A stretch of DNA of 20,894 nucleotides from Scenedesmus sp. ARA3 (taxonomy: Eukaryota > Chlorophyta > Chlorophyceae > Sphaeropleales > Scenedesmaceae). Below, piece after piece: positions 1 through 10,728 of this stretch (position 1 is its first letter; every line of letters starts with the position of its first letter). The notes below the pieces were generated by a model. It was not told the DNA's origin, made no database searches, and was given only the letters and a program-made list of their open reading frames with translations. The stretch covers positions 1 through 20,894 of the forward strand of contig RWJK01000543.1 of assembly GCA_004335835.1 (NCBI GenBank), given 5' to 3'. A program made the translations under genes and the position numbers.

Positions 1-480
1 AACAGATGGCAGGAAGACACCCGCAAAAAGCTCGCAGGGCATGGTCCGTAGGGAAGAGTATATTGTGCATCCGGACCTGTCGTTGAGCCCGAGCAACACA
101 GGGAAAACTTATGGCACTTTGCCTGACGTCTGTTTTGCAGCAGAACTGATCTTGGTTGTTCTGCAATCCCAAAACAGCATCTGTTGCAGAAGCTGTGTGT
201 CTTATGGACCCTGCCGTGCAACACATCATCACTGCACAGGGTGCGTTCCAAGTGGGCTGCAGGGGCATGTCATTGTTGCGGCTACCTGGTAGTGAGCTTC
301 GTATGTGTGGTGAGTTAGTTGTGTTCAGCAGAACACAGAACATCTGAGCACAACTTCAGGTTCATCACATAGGTTTGTGAAGAATGAAGTGGCACTGTGT
401 ATCTGTGCAATTGTATGCAAAAACTCAGAATAGGGTGCACGTGTGGTAACATTGTATCACCAGCTAGCCAACACTGTTTG
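1..480. other. Left edge, no confident gene
   Basis: This stretch lies beyond the 3' end of the first minus-strand gene. A short plus-strand open frame (156-347, 63 codons) reads like possible coding sequence, and AG/GG-GT dinucleotides near 139 and 240 could bound an exon of a gene entering from the left, but I recognise no family and cannot show splice phase. I see no RNA gene or strong repeat here. Confidence 0.3.
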
Positions 481-487
481 AGGTTGC

Positions 488-492
488 TTACA
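488..492 (-). terminator. TGTAA polyadenylation signal of the coiled-coil/Q-rich gene
   Basis: The minus strand reads TGTAA here, about 190 nt after the stop codon at 681-683. TGTAA is the usual chlorophyte polyadenylation signal and this is its first occurrence downstream of the gene. Cleavage would be expected 10-20 nt further, near 470-480. Confidence 0.5.
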
Positions 493-680
493 CCAGGTGG
501 TGATGCCCATTTCGTGTGACACTAGGACGAACATGCTGTGCAATGCTGCTATCACATGCCCACCACAGCAACAAGAATAGCCTGCCAGGTTGAGCCCGCA
601 CGCGGCCAAACTTGCAGTGCTTCGACGTATGTCGATAGTGTTGCCATGTATGACAGACAACATTGCCGCCATGGCACCGC

Positions 681-1445
681 CTAGCAGTTGAGAATGCCGG
701 ACACCTCGTCATCCTCAGGCAGCGCGTGCACAGCCACAGCCCCCGACGCCCAGGGCTGCGCGTTGCCCCCAGGCTCACTCTGCAGCAGCTGCTGCTGCAC
801 TGCCCACTGCTGACGAGGCTCTACGCGACGCTGCTGCTGGCCTGCCCACTGGTCACTGTGCTGGAATGCTTGCTGCTGTCGGGCACCCCAGTTTGGACGC
901 GCCTGCTGCAGCGCTGGCAGCTCCTGCTCTTGTCTAGCACGCTGCTGCTGCGGGTGCTGCCGCCGGCAGCTCTGCTGCTGCTGCTGGCGTCCCCTGCGCG
1001 CCTGCTGCTGCTGCTCCAGCCGCTCCACCTCCACCAGCAGATCCACCAGAGACTCGTCAAAGCGCTCCAGCAGCTGCCGGGCATCATCAGCAGCCAGCTG
1101 CAGCTGCGAGTCACTGGTAGACCCACCAGCTACATCACCGTAATCGTCTGCGTAAGCAACCTCTAGATTTTGCTGCTGTGGCTGGCTGTGAGGGTTGCCT
1201 GTTTCTGGCGACGATGGCGCAGCTGTCGCCTGCTGCCACAGCTGCTGCTGCTGCCATCCTTGCTGCTCCTGGTGCTGACCAGCTGCCAGCGGTTGCGCAG
1301 CCCACGACTGCTGCGGCCATTCCTGTTCAGCGCCTGCATATGCTTGCTGCTGCTCCTGCTGCATAGGCAGAGGCTGCTGGTAAGGCGCGGGCGGCATGTA
1401 CTGCACGGGCTGGGGCTGCTGTGAAGGCCACATGCCGCCCATCCC

Positions 1446-1478
<33 letters not shown>

Positions 1479-4447
1479 AGGGTGCCACATGTGGACGTTG
1501 CTAGCGTGTGCTGGGACAGCTGCTGCAGCAAAGCCGCCTCCAGGGCCGCCTGCACGGATGCCCCCGCCCGTGTTTGGATGCTGCTGCTGCAGGCGAGGCC
1601 GTTGTTGCTGTTGCATCCAGCTGCCGTGCTCCTCTTGTTGCTGAGGCCCCAACCACTGCTGCTGCGGCAGCTGTGGGGGCAGTAGCGGCAGCAGCTGCTG
1701 CTGCTGCTGCTGCCAGGGCCCGCTGCTGTCTCCTTGGCCCTGCTGCATTGGTCCTGGCTGGTGCTGCTGGGGATGCTGCTGCCAAGGTGGTTGCTGCTGC
1801 TGCTGTTGCTGCCAGGTGTCAGCAAAGCCAGGCTGTTGCTGGGCCACGTCCCTGTAGCCATACTGCTGCTGCTGCTGCTGCTGCTGCTGCCTGAACACAT
1901 CAACGCCTGGCATGATAGGCAGAGGCCCCCTGTTGGTGCCAGCTGCCTCCATGGTGGGGCTGGGTGCATGCGAGCTGCTCCAAGACTTCTCATTCTGCAC
2001 CAGCACTGGCAGCTCAGCAGCATCTAGAGCCTCTACAGGCACCTCCTCAACACCATACTCACACGGCACACCAACACCTAACGCCCCGGAAGCACCAGCA
2101 GCAGCTGCTGCAGCAGGTGAGAACCCGGCTGCAGCATACCCCTGGCTAGTGCTCGGCACCGCTGCCCTGCGCCCTGCTGACGCAGTCACACCCGCAGCAG
2201 CAGCTGCTGCAGGGCTGCTGCCGAGGCTGGACGCAGTTGTCCTGTTGGGTGTTGATGCTGCCAGCGTGTCAAATGCTGCTGCCAAGTCCATGAGCTGCTT
2301 GCAGGTGGGGCTCTCCCAGGGGCTCGCCTCCAGCAAGCCAGGCACCACGCTGCTGCTGCGGCTGCTGCTGCTCACACACCCAGCTGCAGCGCCACCGGCA
2401 GGCAGCCGCAGTGACAGTGGAGGAAGCTGTAAGCTACCAGCCTGCTGCGCTGCAGCAGCAGCAGCAGCAGCGGCAGCTGCTGCAGTGCTGGTGCCTGCAA
2501 GGCTGCCGCCCACTGGCGGCACGCTGGGAGGCTCCTGTATGACGAAGGCGCCATGGCCGCCGATTGAAGGGTCAAACTGCAGCACCTTGTGCCGCAGGAT
2601 GTCAGCCTGGCGAGCGGCACGCAGCAGCGGCAAGCAAGAGAGCATATCAAAGTGCTGAATCACAACAGAAGCGATTCCTTACAGCAGCGCGCATGCAAAA
2701 CTGTTGTGCAGCAACTACTCCAACCATGTCACCATGCATTTCTAGGCTTCCGATTGTTGACGACGTCGTGCAGAGCTGCCCTGTGCCAACACCACTGGCT
2801 GCTAAGCCTGGCCCCCTGGCTGCACTCACCGCTTGCCCAGGTGTGATGAGGCCCTGCTGCAGCTGCCAGGCAGCCAAGTCCTGCAGCGCCTCGCTCACGC
2901 CAGGGAAGTGTGGCGACAGCACCAGCGGCGCAACAGATGGCAGCGCATCAGCAGCAGCTGACCCTTGGCTGGCCGCTGCTGCACTTGCCTGCTGCTGGGA
3001 GGTGCTTGGCGTGTCAGACACCTGCTCAACAGCAGGCTGGGACCCGCCACGTGCTGCTGCTGCTGCTGCTGCTGGCATAGCTTCTCGCCGCGCCAGCAGG
3101 TCTGACAGCTGCTGCGCCTGCTGCTGCAGGCATGCTGCTGCAGCAGAGGCAGACATGCCTGACTGCTCTGGTGTGAGCTGCGCAGGCGAGCTGCCGATGC
3201 TTCCCGGGCTGCGCTGCTGCTGCTGGCCAGTGCTGCTGCCTGCCCCGCTTGCTGTGCTGGCAACTGCCTGGCCAGCAGCCGCCAGATTTGGCGTGGGCTG
3301 CTGCTGTGCTGCATCCTGCTCTTGCTGCTGCTGCTCAGGGTCATGCTTCTGCTGCTGCGCTGGCTGAGTACGCTGCTCAGCCCCACCAGCTTGCGCAGCT
3401 GCAGCGCTTTGCACTGCTCGCAGTGCAGCATCGAGACCTTGCACCTGCAGCGATCAAACAGCAGCACAGGTACGCCTGCTCAACACAGGGCAACAGCCGG
3501 AGGTGCACTGCTGCCATAGGCTGGACAAGGTGTTCGGCAGCACCAGCTGATGCCTGTGCACAGCAATACTGGCACACTGTTCTCACCTTGTGGTGGTACA
3601 TGCGCAGCACAGTCACTGCCTGCCCCAGCTTGGTCTTCAGGCTGCATTCAGAGCAGCAGCAAAAGGCCATGGGTTGCAAATCATCACAGTCAGTAAAGTG
3701 CTCGTATGGTCGGCATGATATGACTGCATCCTTTTGACCTACCCTCTGCAAACAGCGCATGTATGCCAGGCATAGTTTCCAGTAGCGGTGCCCATGCACG
3801 CACCTGCAGTTCTCCTTGACTGCCTGCTTGTTGCATTCCTGAATCTGCTTGACCTTCTCCTCAGCAGCTGAAGATGCCTGCACGCCGCCAGCAACACTTA
3901 TGAGCCTCTTGCCATCTTGCTTGCAACAATTGCATATGCTGCTGCCTACAACACGTATTATGCAGTAGGTGGTTACAAAGGTGGCATACAGCTAGCACGA
4001 CATAAGCAGCAGCTTGCCTTCTCTGCTGCATCCTTGAGGCGCTGATTGTCTTGGCCAAGCTCCACAACCTGCAGCAGAAGAACAGGATCCGATCATAGGG
4101 ATGACATATTTTGACTTTGCTGCCTGCCTTGCAACTGCAGCAGCATGATTGTGAACTAGTACCCCATGCTGCAGGTGCAGGTTCCTTGACGTGCCTTTGC
4201 GCTGATGCCGAACCTCACCTGCTTCACGAGTTTCGCTACTTTCTGCTTATCCTCTGGACACAGCTCTTTCAGCGTGCAAGTGGAGAAAGCCTGGTGCATT
4301 TGCAAAAGATTGAAGTAAGAAACTTGCACAAGGCATGCAAGCATGACACTGCATGCCAGCAGCAGCTGTTGCTGCTTTGTGAACCACGTCTGGTACCTGC
4401 GGCTTCTTCCCCGCTTGCAACTTCATGTTGCTACCTTTTAGCACCAT
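681..4447 (-). CDS. Coiled-coil protein with hinderin-like motif and giant Gln/Ala-rich tail
   Basis: The model joins seven minus-strand exons: 4447-4397, 4290-4219, 4068-4018, 3877-3804, 3641-3587, 3444-2830 and 2654-681 (963 aa). All phases fit. The ATG at 4447 starts the frame; a second in-frame ATG lies seven codons on. Residues 18-120 form a charged heptad-like coiled coil that includes LKELCPEDKQKVAKLVKQ. From memory this resembles the N-terminal motif of the KIAA1328/hinderin family; that assignment is tentative. Residues from about 120 to 963 are low complexity: long Gln runs, Ala runs, and Pro/Gly-rich stretches coded largely by CAG and GCA. A helical acidic island (LLERFDESLVDLLVEVERL) sits near residue 840. 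The third intron begins with GC instead of GT. The last exon is open for 658 codons, so hidden introns are unlikely but not excluded. The gene is head-to-head with MED25. Its function is not known to me; a centrosomal, ciliary or nuclear scaffold is only a guess. Confidence 0.72.
3878..4017 (-). other. GC-AG intron
   Basis: The intron between coiled-coil exons 3 and 4 has the donor AAG|GCAAGCT on the minus strand and the acceptor GTGCAG|GCATC. No GT donor near this point keeps the frame. GCAAG is the usual consensus of the minor GC-AG class. Both flanking exons encode charged coiled coil in the same phase, which supports the junction. Confidence 0.6.
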
Positions 4448-4889
4448 GAACACGTTCACGGCAGGAAGCTTTGCACATACTCCATGTTTGGGCAGCAACA
4501 CAACGGGCAGTAATGGTTTGCTACTAGCCCGATGCCTTACAAGGACAGACGATTTAAGCGATGATGGCAAATGTCTTATACATCCCACGCACACTGCGAG
4601 GCTCATTCCTCCCCATGTACTCCGACAGCTGGGCATTTGCGCGGTGTTCTTTTTGTCACACACAGAAACACCGCACCAGGGCTCAATAACCAGGCAACCG
4701 AATCAATCAATGCGATCAGTCTGTAAGTGGTGCAAAAAGCAGGTCAGAAGCCCAGAGACAAACGGTGCACAAGCACAGCACTACAGCACAAACAGCACAG
4801 CAGCTTCCTTGATGCCAGGTTGAAACTCAACTATCTACATTTACAACCAGACACCACCTTGACATCTTTAAAGGATCTGCTACGGCAGC
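4448..4889. promoter_or_regulatory. Divergent promoter region, coiled-coil gene / MED25
   Basis: Only 442 bp separate the two start codons, which point away from each other, so both promoters and both 5' UTRs must lie here unless upstream noncoding exons exist. I see no clear TATA box; the stretch TCTTTAAAGG at 4865-4874 is the most AT-rich candidate on the MED25 side. Coding potential is weak on both strands. Confidence 0.5.
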
Positions 4890-6658
4890 ATGGCTGCCGA
4901 GGGCAGTGATACCTTTGAGCCAGCAGCAGCAGCAGCAGCAAACAGCAGGCCGCACCCTACGCGCGTCATACTCCTGGTGGAAGCTACAGCAGCTGCCACC
5001 TCCAGCTGGCGTGGCACCCGCAAATGGCTGGACTCTATCCTGCACATGATGGAAAAGGAGGCTGAGTCGCAGGCAGCTGCTGCTGCAGATCCAGCAGCGA
5101 AGGCAGCTGCAGCCGCGGGGCAGCAGCAGGACGCCAAGCCCGGCGCAGCTTCTCCTGCAAGCAAGCAAGCCATACCTCGCTCGCAGTACGCCCTCATCGT
5201 GTATGCCACGCACGACAGGAGCACCCCTGCACCCATCCAAGTCAGTGGCTGGACACCCAGCCTGAAGCAGCTCTTCACATGGCTGGATGGCATCCAGTTT
5301 GTGGGCGGGGTCAGCAGCAAAGGCACTGCACTGCCGCATGCCCTGGCAGAGGCCATCGCACTCAGCAAGAGCCCATACGCAGGAGGCGCACGGCCCCCAG
5401 CAGCAGGTGCGCGCAGCATAACAGTACTGCAGCTGCAGGAGACAACAGCTGTTACTGCAGCCAGCTAACATTCAGCGAGCATGCGAGGCACTTGCAGCAT
5501 TTGCTGCTGCCAAACAGATTGATCACAGCATTCACGCACAGCCTTTGAGCAGCTGCAGCTATCAAGCAGACAACCGCTCTGGTTGCCTGTTCCTGCATTG
5601 CTGCCTGTGCACCCACCTGACGTCGCACCCACCCATCCCCTGCATGCAACCTGCTGCTGCACTGCAACTGCCAGCCACCCCGCATGCGAGGCGCTCGCAG
5701 CACTAGCTGCTGCCGAACCAATTGATAACAGCATTTACGCACAGCTGTGTGAGCAGCTGCAGCTATCAAGCAGATCGTTGCCGCAGCTTCCTACTCGCCT
5801 GCTCCTGCCTTGCCCCTAATGCACGCACCTGTTGCAACACGCTCTTCCTCCCTTACCTGCGCTGCTGCTGCACCGCAGCTGCCAGCCACCCTGGTGTACT
5901 AGCCATGTCAGATGCGGAGCCTGGCGCACACACGCACCTCATCGTGGTGTGCCCCTCCTTCAACCCCTGCCGCCTGCCGCTGGCCTGGCCCTATGCGGCT
6001 GACACCAAGGCGCGGCTGTTCTCCTGCAAGCACTACCAGGCCTTCCTGGAGCGCTTTGGCGCCATGCACGCAGACAAGCAGGACCGCGCCACGCACACGC
6101 TGTTTGGCCAGCTGGACTTCATCCGGGGCAGCCTGGTGGCAGTCACGCCAGGTGCGGCTGGTGCAGCGGTTGGTTTGATGTGCGCGCTTGTGTGCTGTTG
6201 ATGTGGTGGGCTTGTGCCTGGAAGCCTGGTGAGGATCGCACAAGGGACAGCTGGCAGGCAGCCGCATGGATACCCAGCATGGCACGCTTTGTTGCAACAC
6301 ACGATCGCAAGCCTAGGGGCTCCTTTACATGTTATACAACATTACAACATCTCCTGCCTGCGATATTCCGCGCAGGCACTGTGGACATCTGGGACCTGCT
6401 GCTGTCGCTGGTGCGGCACCGGCTGTCGCTGAGCGTCATCAGCTCCCGCACACAGAACTCGCGCGGCGTGCTGGAGTTCTTTGCGTACGCCAACTACTGC
6501 CTGACCAGCCTCAAGGCGGCCTGCCAGCGCGGCATGGTCGTCACCAGCAGCCTGAATGTGTCAGTGTACCTGTCGCCCATGTTCACAGAGGCGCAGCGCG
6601 CATTCAAGCCCATCATGCACAAGCTGCTGCAGCAGGCCAAGAAGAAGGCAGCAGCGGC

Positions 6659-6690
<32 letters not shown>

Positions 6691-6782
6691 CGGCCCAGCA
6701 TGCACAGGCACAGCAGGGGCAGCAGCAAGCGGCTGGTCAGCAGCAAGTGCAACAGCAGCCACAGCAGCAATCACAGCAACCA

Positions 6783-6816
<34 letters not shown>

Positions 6817-8611
6817 CACAGCAGCAGCAGCAGCAGCATCAATGGCAGCCAGGCAATGTACAGAGGCCTGCCATGGCCATGCAGCAGCAGCAGGGACAGC
6901 AGCAGCAGCAACAGCAGCCCAACCCGGCGGTTGCAGCGGCCGCACAGCAGCAGCGCCAGGCTGCTGCTGCTCAGGCTGGGCTGCAGCAGCAGCAGCAGCA
7001 GCAAGCTAGGTACAACAGCATGCCAGTGTCTGGTGCATCTGCACAGACAGGCATGGCTGTGCAGCAGCAGCAGCAGCAACCACAGCAGCAAGGCGTGGCT
7101 GTGCCTGTGCAGGTTGCTGCCGGGCAGGTGCCCGGGGCAATGCCAGTGCAGCCAGCCATGGTGCAGCAGCAGCAGCCGCAGCACCAGGTAGTGATGATGG
7201 TGCAGCAGCACCCACAGATGATGATGCAGCAGCAGCAGCCTCAAGTGATGCCAGGCAGCTTCATGCCGCAGCAGCAACAGCAGCAGCAGTTGATGCAGCA
7301 GCAGCAGCAGCAGCAGCAGCTGATGCGGCAGCAGCAAGCGGTGCCGATGAGTGGGGTCCAGCAGCAGCAGCCCCAGCAGCAGATGGCAGCAGGTGAGCAG
7401 TCTGCGCCGTGCACGGCGGGCGCTCTCGTGTACCGCTTAATTTCAAATGATATTAGAACAACAGCACAGCGTGCTGGTCTAGCTTCAGTGCCACTTGCCT
7501 GGAAGATGCCTGCGCAGATGAGCAAACTATCTCTTTTCTGCATCCTTGCCTGCTGCAGCGGGCGCTGCTGCGCTCAAGGCTGACAAGCAGCGGCAGTCCT
7601 TCTGGACAGGGCCAGTCATGCTGCACCTGCCTGAGCTGGGTGTGCAGGCTCCCCTCGCTGAGGTAGGCACTGCTGACGCTGCCACGTGCCATTTTGATGT
7701 TTAGTTACCGCAGCCCTAGCCAGGAGCAGGTAGCAAGGATGCGATGCACGTTCTGCTTGTTCTGCACTCGTGACATGGGTTGCAGCCGTCTGCCTTCTAC
7801 AATTGCACCAACAGCCATTACCGCCGCTGTTGCTGCTTCCTCTGCCGCCTTGCAACTGCCGCGTCCTGCCACCCTACCACCCACCAGCTTGAGCTCATCA
7901 GCAGCAGCGGTGCCAACTTGGAGGCCAGCTGGAAGCACAGGCAGCAGGTGATCCTGCAGCAGGTGGTCAAGTCTGACCAGCTCCCCCTGCACCTCCAGTA
8001 CAGTTCAGCACAGAAGGCAGCTGGCAACAAGGTTGCAAAGGTGCACTTCAGGGTGCTGCAGCAAGGCTCGGCCTGGAAGTGGATGCAGGTGCGCTGCGCG
8101 AGTGTTTCTGAACATCGGAGTCTGAGGTGCCGTGCTGATGCATGCTGTGCTTGTTGAGCATCGTTGTATACGCGGTAGGAAGTGCTGTGGCCTTGTCTCA
8201 GCTGCACTCTGGCAAGCGGAGTTTAGGAGTTCTTCCGCTTAGTGTCATCCTTTTCATGGGCTGTTTACTCGCCATGCTGCTGCTGCAGCCTCTTTACTCG
8301 CCATGCTGCTGCCGTGACCCTGCTGGTACGTCGTCCTAGTTCGACATCAGCTATTTGTTAGTACATGAAATCCTTAATACCTTTGATGGGCTGTGGGTGG
8401 CTGTGTCTGAATGCGTGTGCCCCATTTGCTGCAGGACGGTGTGATGTCCAGTCCAGAGAAGCAGCTCATCCTGCTGGGCAACCTCACCCCGCAGCTCAAG
8501 TGCCTGGTGGTGTTTGGCTGGCAGAGCCTGGCCATTGGCAAGCTGCCCGCGGCAGGCACGCAGATCAGCTTCATGGATGGTCTGTTCATCCTCAGCGGCG
8601 TCGGCACGTGA
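4890..8611 (+). CDS. MED25: Mediator complex subunit 25
   Basis: Six exons, 4890-5406, 5912-6151, 6376-7392, 7559-7662, 7888-8088 and 8435-8611, join in phase to 751 aa. MED25 is a Mediator tail/arm subunit that links transcription activators to RNA polymerase II; in plants it is also called PFT1. Residues about 22-320 are a von Willebrand A fold: the first strand reads VILLVEATAA, and FTWLDGIQFVGG near residue 130 matches the family signature TWLDGIxFxGG. As in other MED25 proteins the metal-binding DxSxS motif is absent. Residues about 345-591 are a Gln-rich linker made mostly of CAG codons. Residues about 600-751 match the activator-interacting (ACID) domain: QSFWTGPVMLHL, LEASWKHRQQVILQ, KVAKVHFRVLQQ, LKCLVVFGWQSLAIGKLP. 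The start ATG has a good context (GCAGCATGGC). Intron 1 holds a tandem repeat. I found no TGTAA in the 500 bp after the stop, so the 3' UTR end is unresolved. Confidence 0.9.
5451..5895 (+). repeat. About 204-bp tandem repeat in MED25 intron 1
   Basis: The block GAGCAGCTGCAGCTATCAAG occurs at 5547 and again at 5751, exactly 204 bp apart. The surrounding sequence is also similar, for example GCATGCGAGGC at 5480 and 5683, and ATTCACGCACAG against ATTTACGCACAG. A partial third copy starts at about 5868 (GCAGCTGCCAGCCACCCTGG) and runs almost to the exon 2 acceptor at 5911. The copies are diverged, so this is an old duplication. Confidence 0.75.
8264..8312 (+). repeat. 29-bp tandem duplication in MED25 intron 5
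   Basis: TTTACTCGCCATGCTGCTGC is found at 8264-8283 and at 8293-8312, a period of 29 bp. It lies in the last intron and does not affect coding sequence. Confidence 0.8.
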
Positions 8612-9254
8612 AGCGGACCACGCATACGTGTTGAAAAGTAGATGATGCTCTTCTGAGGATGACATGTATGATGGAGGCAGCATCGGCACGGGAACAGCGC
8701 ATGCATGTGAGCAGTGGAGCCGGCTTGCACGAGGTGCGGCGCGGAGGTGCAACATTGCTGCAGCTGCACCCTGAGCGGCTGCAGCACGTGCAGCTGAGCG
8801 GACCTCACAGCCGCTGCGTGCAGCGGGGCGACGCACACCTCAAGCGCCGCGCTGCATGTATCTGCGCGGACCTCAGGGGCTGTGGCGCATGAAGCGGCGC
8901 CTTATCAGCAGCAGTAGCAGGAAAAGCTCCAGCAGCAGCAGCAGCAGCAGCAGCATATGCACTTGAAATGGTGGCAGTGGTGGTCACCGTGGCCATGGGT
9001 TGCGGCGCCAGATTTAGCGGCGGCCGCTGTGGTGACGGGCTGCTTGATGCTTGATCCTGTGGCACTCTTCTCATGCTCAGTTGTTTGAACTGTTTAGGGT
9101 TTTGAGCTCCTTCTGTCTCGTTCTCAGGCAGCGAGTTGAGCTGAAAGATTCACGGCCCCGTCTTGCTATGTGAGTACGCATTATGTTGCATGCAATTATT
9201 GACCTGCAATAATTGACCTGTTTGCACATTGTACCAATTGAATACTGTTGAAAG

Positions 9255-9329
9255 CTGAAAGTTGAAAGTGTCTATGCTCGCCTGACAGGGTGAAGTTAGC
9301 GAAGTGCAAAGGACAGGGCCAGAACACGG
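9255..9329. repeat. Dispersed repeat, copy 1 (related to 19726-19801)
   Basis: The plus strand shares CTGAAAGT, GTGTCTAYGCTC and AAAGGACAGGGCCARAACAC, in the same order and spacing, with 19726-19801. The second copy borders the retroelement at the right end of the window, so this one may be a solo fragment of the same element family. A small transcribed RNA or SINE is another possibility. Confidence 0.6.
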
Positions 9330-10723
9330 CCGCTTGTTCATTGATTACTTCCTCAAAGGTTGTATGTACTCAACAGCAGAGGTCCTCGTAAAAGGCGGGC
9401 AGCCAGCTGCAGGCGCCCAGCTCCCTGTTCTGTTCGCCGAGAACTTCGGAAGTGGCACTGCTCTGTCTGCTGTCACCAGCCTCGATTAACGAGCCTGCAA
9501 TCTCTGCCTGCCAAGTGAAACAAGAAATATTTTAGTTTTGTCTTATATTCGCGGCTCGATCATCTAGATGCGCGTGCCACACGACATGCGCGCACATGCC
9601 GCCTGTGGAGTCGCGTAGGGAGCCCACCACCGCCCACCAGCATACGTGACGCGCAACAGCGCACAGGTAACTGCATCAACCAGAAAATGCCGGTGGTGTA
9701 TGCAGTCCTTGCCTGTGTGCGTTGTTGCGACCGGGGTCGTTAAAATCTGTTGTCCTCGGTACTGTTAGCACAAGAACCGCAGCTGGTATAAAGGACTCCA
9801 AAAGGCTGGATTTGAGCCACGGTTCCTCATGGTGCGAACGCCCCTGAGACTGACGCCTTGCGGACGAACGCGGACCCGGTACTTAGTGCACGATCCACCT
9901 TGTGTATTCTGGGCAACTCAATGCCGATAACACCCATCACGTTGGTTTCAAGAAAAATCGCTCTCGCTTGCACTGCAATGCAATGCAACGCGCTTTTAAA
10001 GATGCAGTACATGCCATCAGAGATATGGCCGCAGGGCGCCTACGGTGGGCTGTGTGTCAGTAACCTTGGGGACCCTGTGATGAGACAACAGGTGGCAAAT
10101 TGAGCAGCGGTAGGTGAGTTTTGGGGTGCACTTACGGACTTTGCTGCAACAGCTGTTATGAGTTTCAACGTGCATGCAGTATAAAACATTGCAGGGAATT
10201 GCAGGGATGCAGGTCAAACAATACAGCTACGGTGTCATCATGGTACATCAATGAAATGCTCACCCAGCAGCCTTTTGAGATCACGTCTGTTGCCTGGCAT
10301 GCTGTGCTGGCTGGATGGCATGCATCGAACTGTCACCTTCTGAGCATGATACACAAGTGGAACTGCATACATTACAACCTGAAGGCCCCTGCCATGGTTT
10401 TAAATTAAATTTAAACCCGCCACAACCCAGCAACACTGCAGCAGCAGACCAAGCCCATCAAGAAATGGTAGCCTAACCTGCAACGATGCTCAACCGCTAC
10501 TCAATCAGTTGCCGCTGCACCCTGTCGAGAACTGCGTCGGCTATTCAAATCCAACGCATCACCAGCTGCCTCCGTTCCTGGCAGTGTAACCATACTGCAC
10601 TTGTCGGATGGCTGCAGATGTACAAGTGAGCGCGCGGCTGCCTGGTCAAACGCCGGTAAACGCCATTCAAGGAACACTGCAGTGCACTGTTAAGCAACGA
10701 GCGCTATCACAACCATCAAGGTC

Positions 10724-10728
10724 TTACA
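10724..10728 (-). terminator. Candidate TGTAA polyadenylation signal of phosphoglycerate mutase
   Basis: TGTAA on the minus strand, about 295 nt after the mutase stop codon at 11022-11024. Position and motif fit chlorophyte 3' UTRs, but nothing else confirms it. Confidence 0.4.

Noticed and set aside
663..2658. Long plus-strand open frames (663-1166, 1508-1894, 1912-2658) opposite the Q-rich gene
   Set aside because: They are poly-Leu, poly-Ala and poly-Ser readings of CTG repeats; the minus-strand Gln frame is open for 658 codons and is continuous with the spliced coiled coil.
2564..3367. Plus-strand 267-codon open frame rich in Ala and Cys
   Set aside because: It is the reverse reading of the CAG-rich exon 3444-2830; composition is that of a repeat shadow and it has no recognisable domain.
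5451..5895. Tandem repeats as a CRISPR array
   Set aside because: Copies are about 204 bp, diverged, without short constant repeats and spacers, and lie inside a eukaryotic intron.
6561..7337. Minus-strand Leu-rich and Ala-rich frames opposite MED25 exon 3, resembling membrane segments
   Set aside because: They are complements of CAG codons; the hydrophobic look is a by-product of CTG reading as Leu.
8659..8892. 77-codon open frame after the MED25 stop
   Set aside because: Probably 3' UTR; Arg/His-rich with no known motif, and no splice link to MED25.
9785..10103. TATA-like GGTATAAAGG followed by an 81-codon frame (9858-10103)
   Set aside because: No family recognised, no splice partners, and the motif alone is weak evidence for a gene.
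10397..10415. AT-rich near-palindrome as possible origin or element end
   Set aside because: Symmetry is imperfect and no flanking element or repeat supports it.
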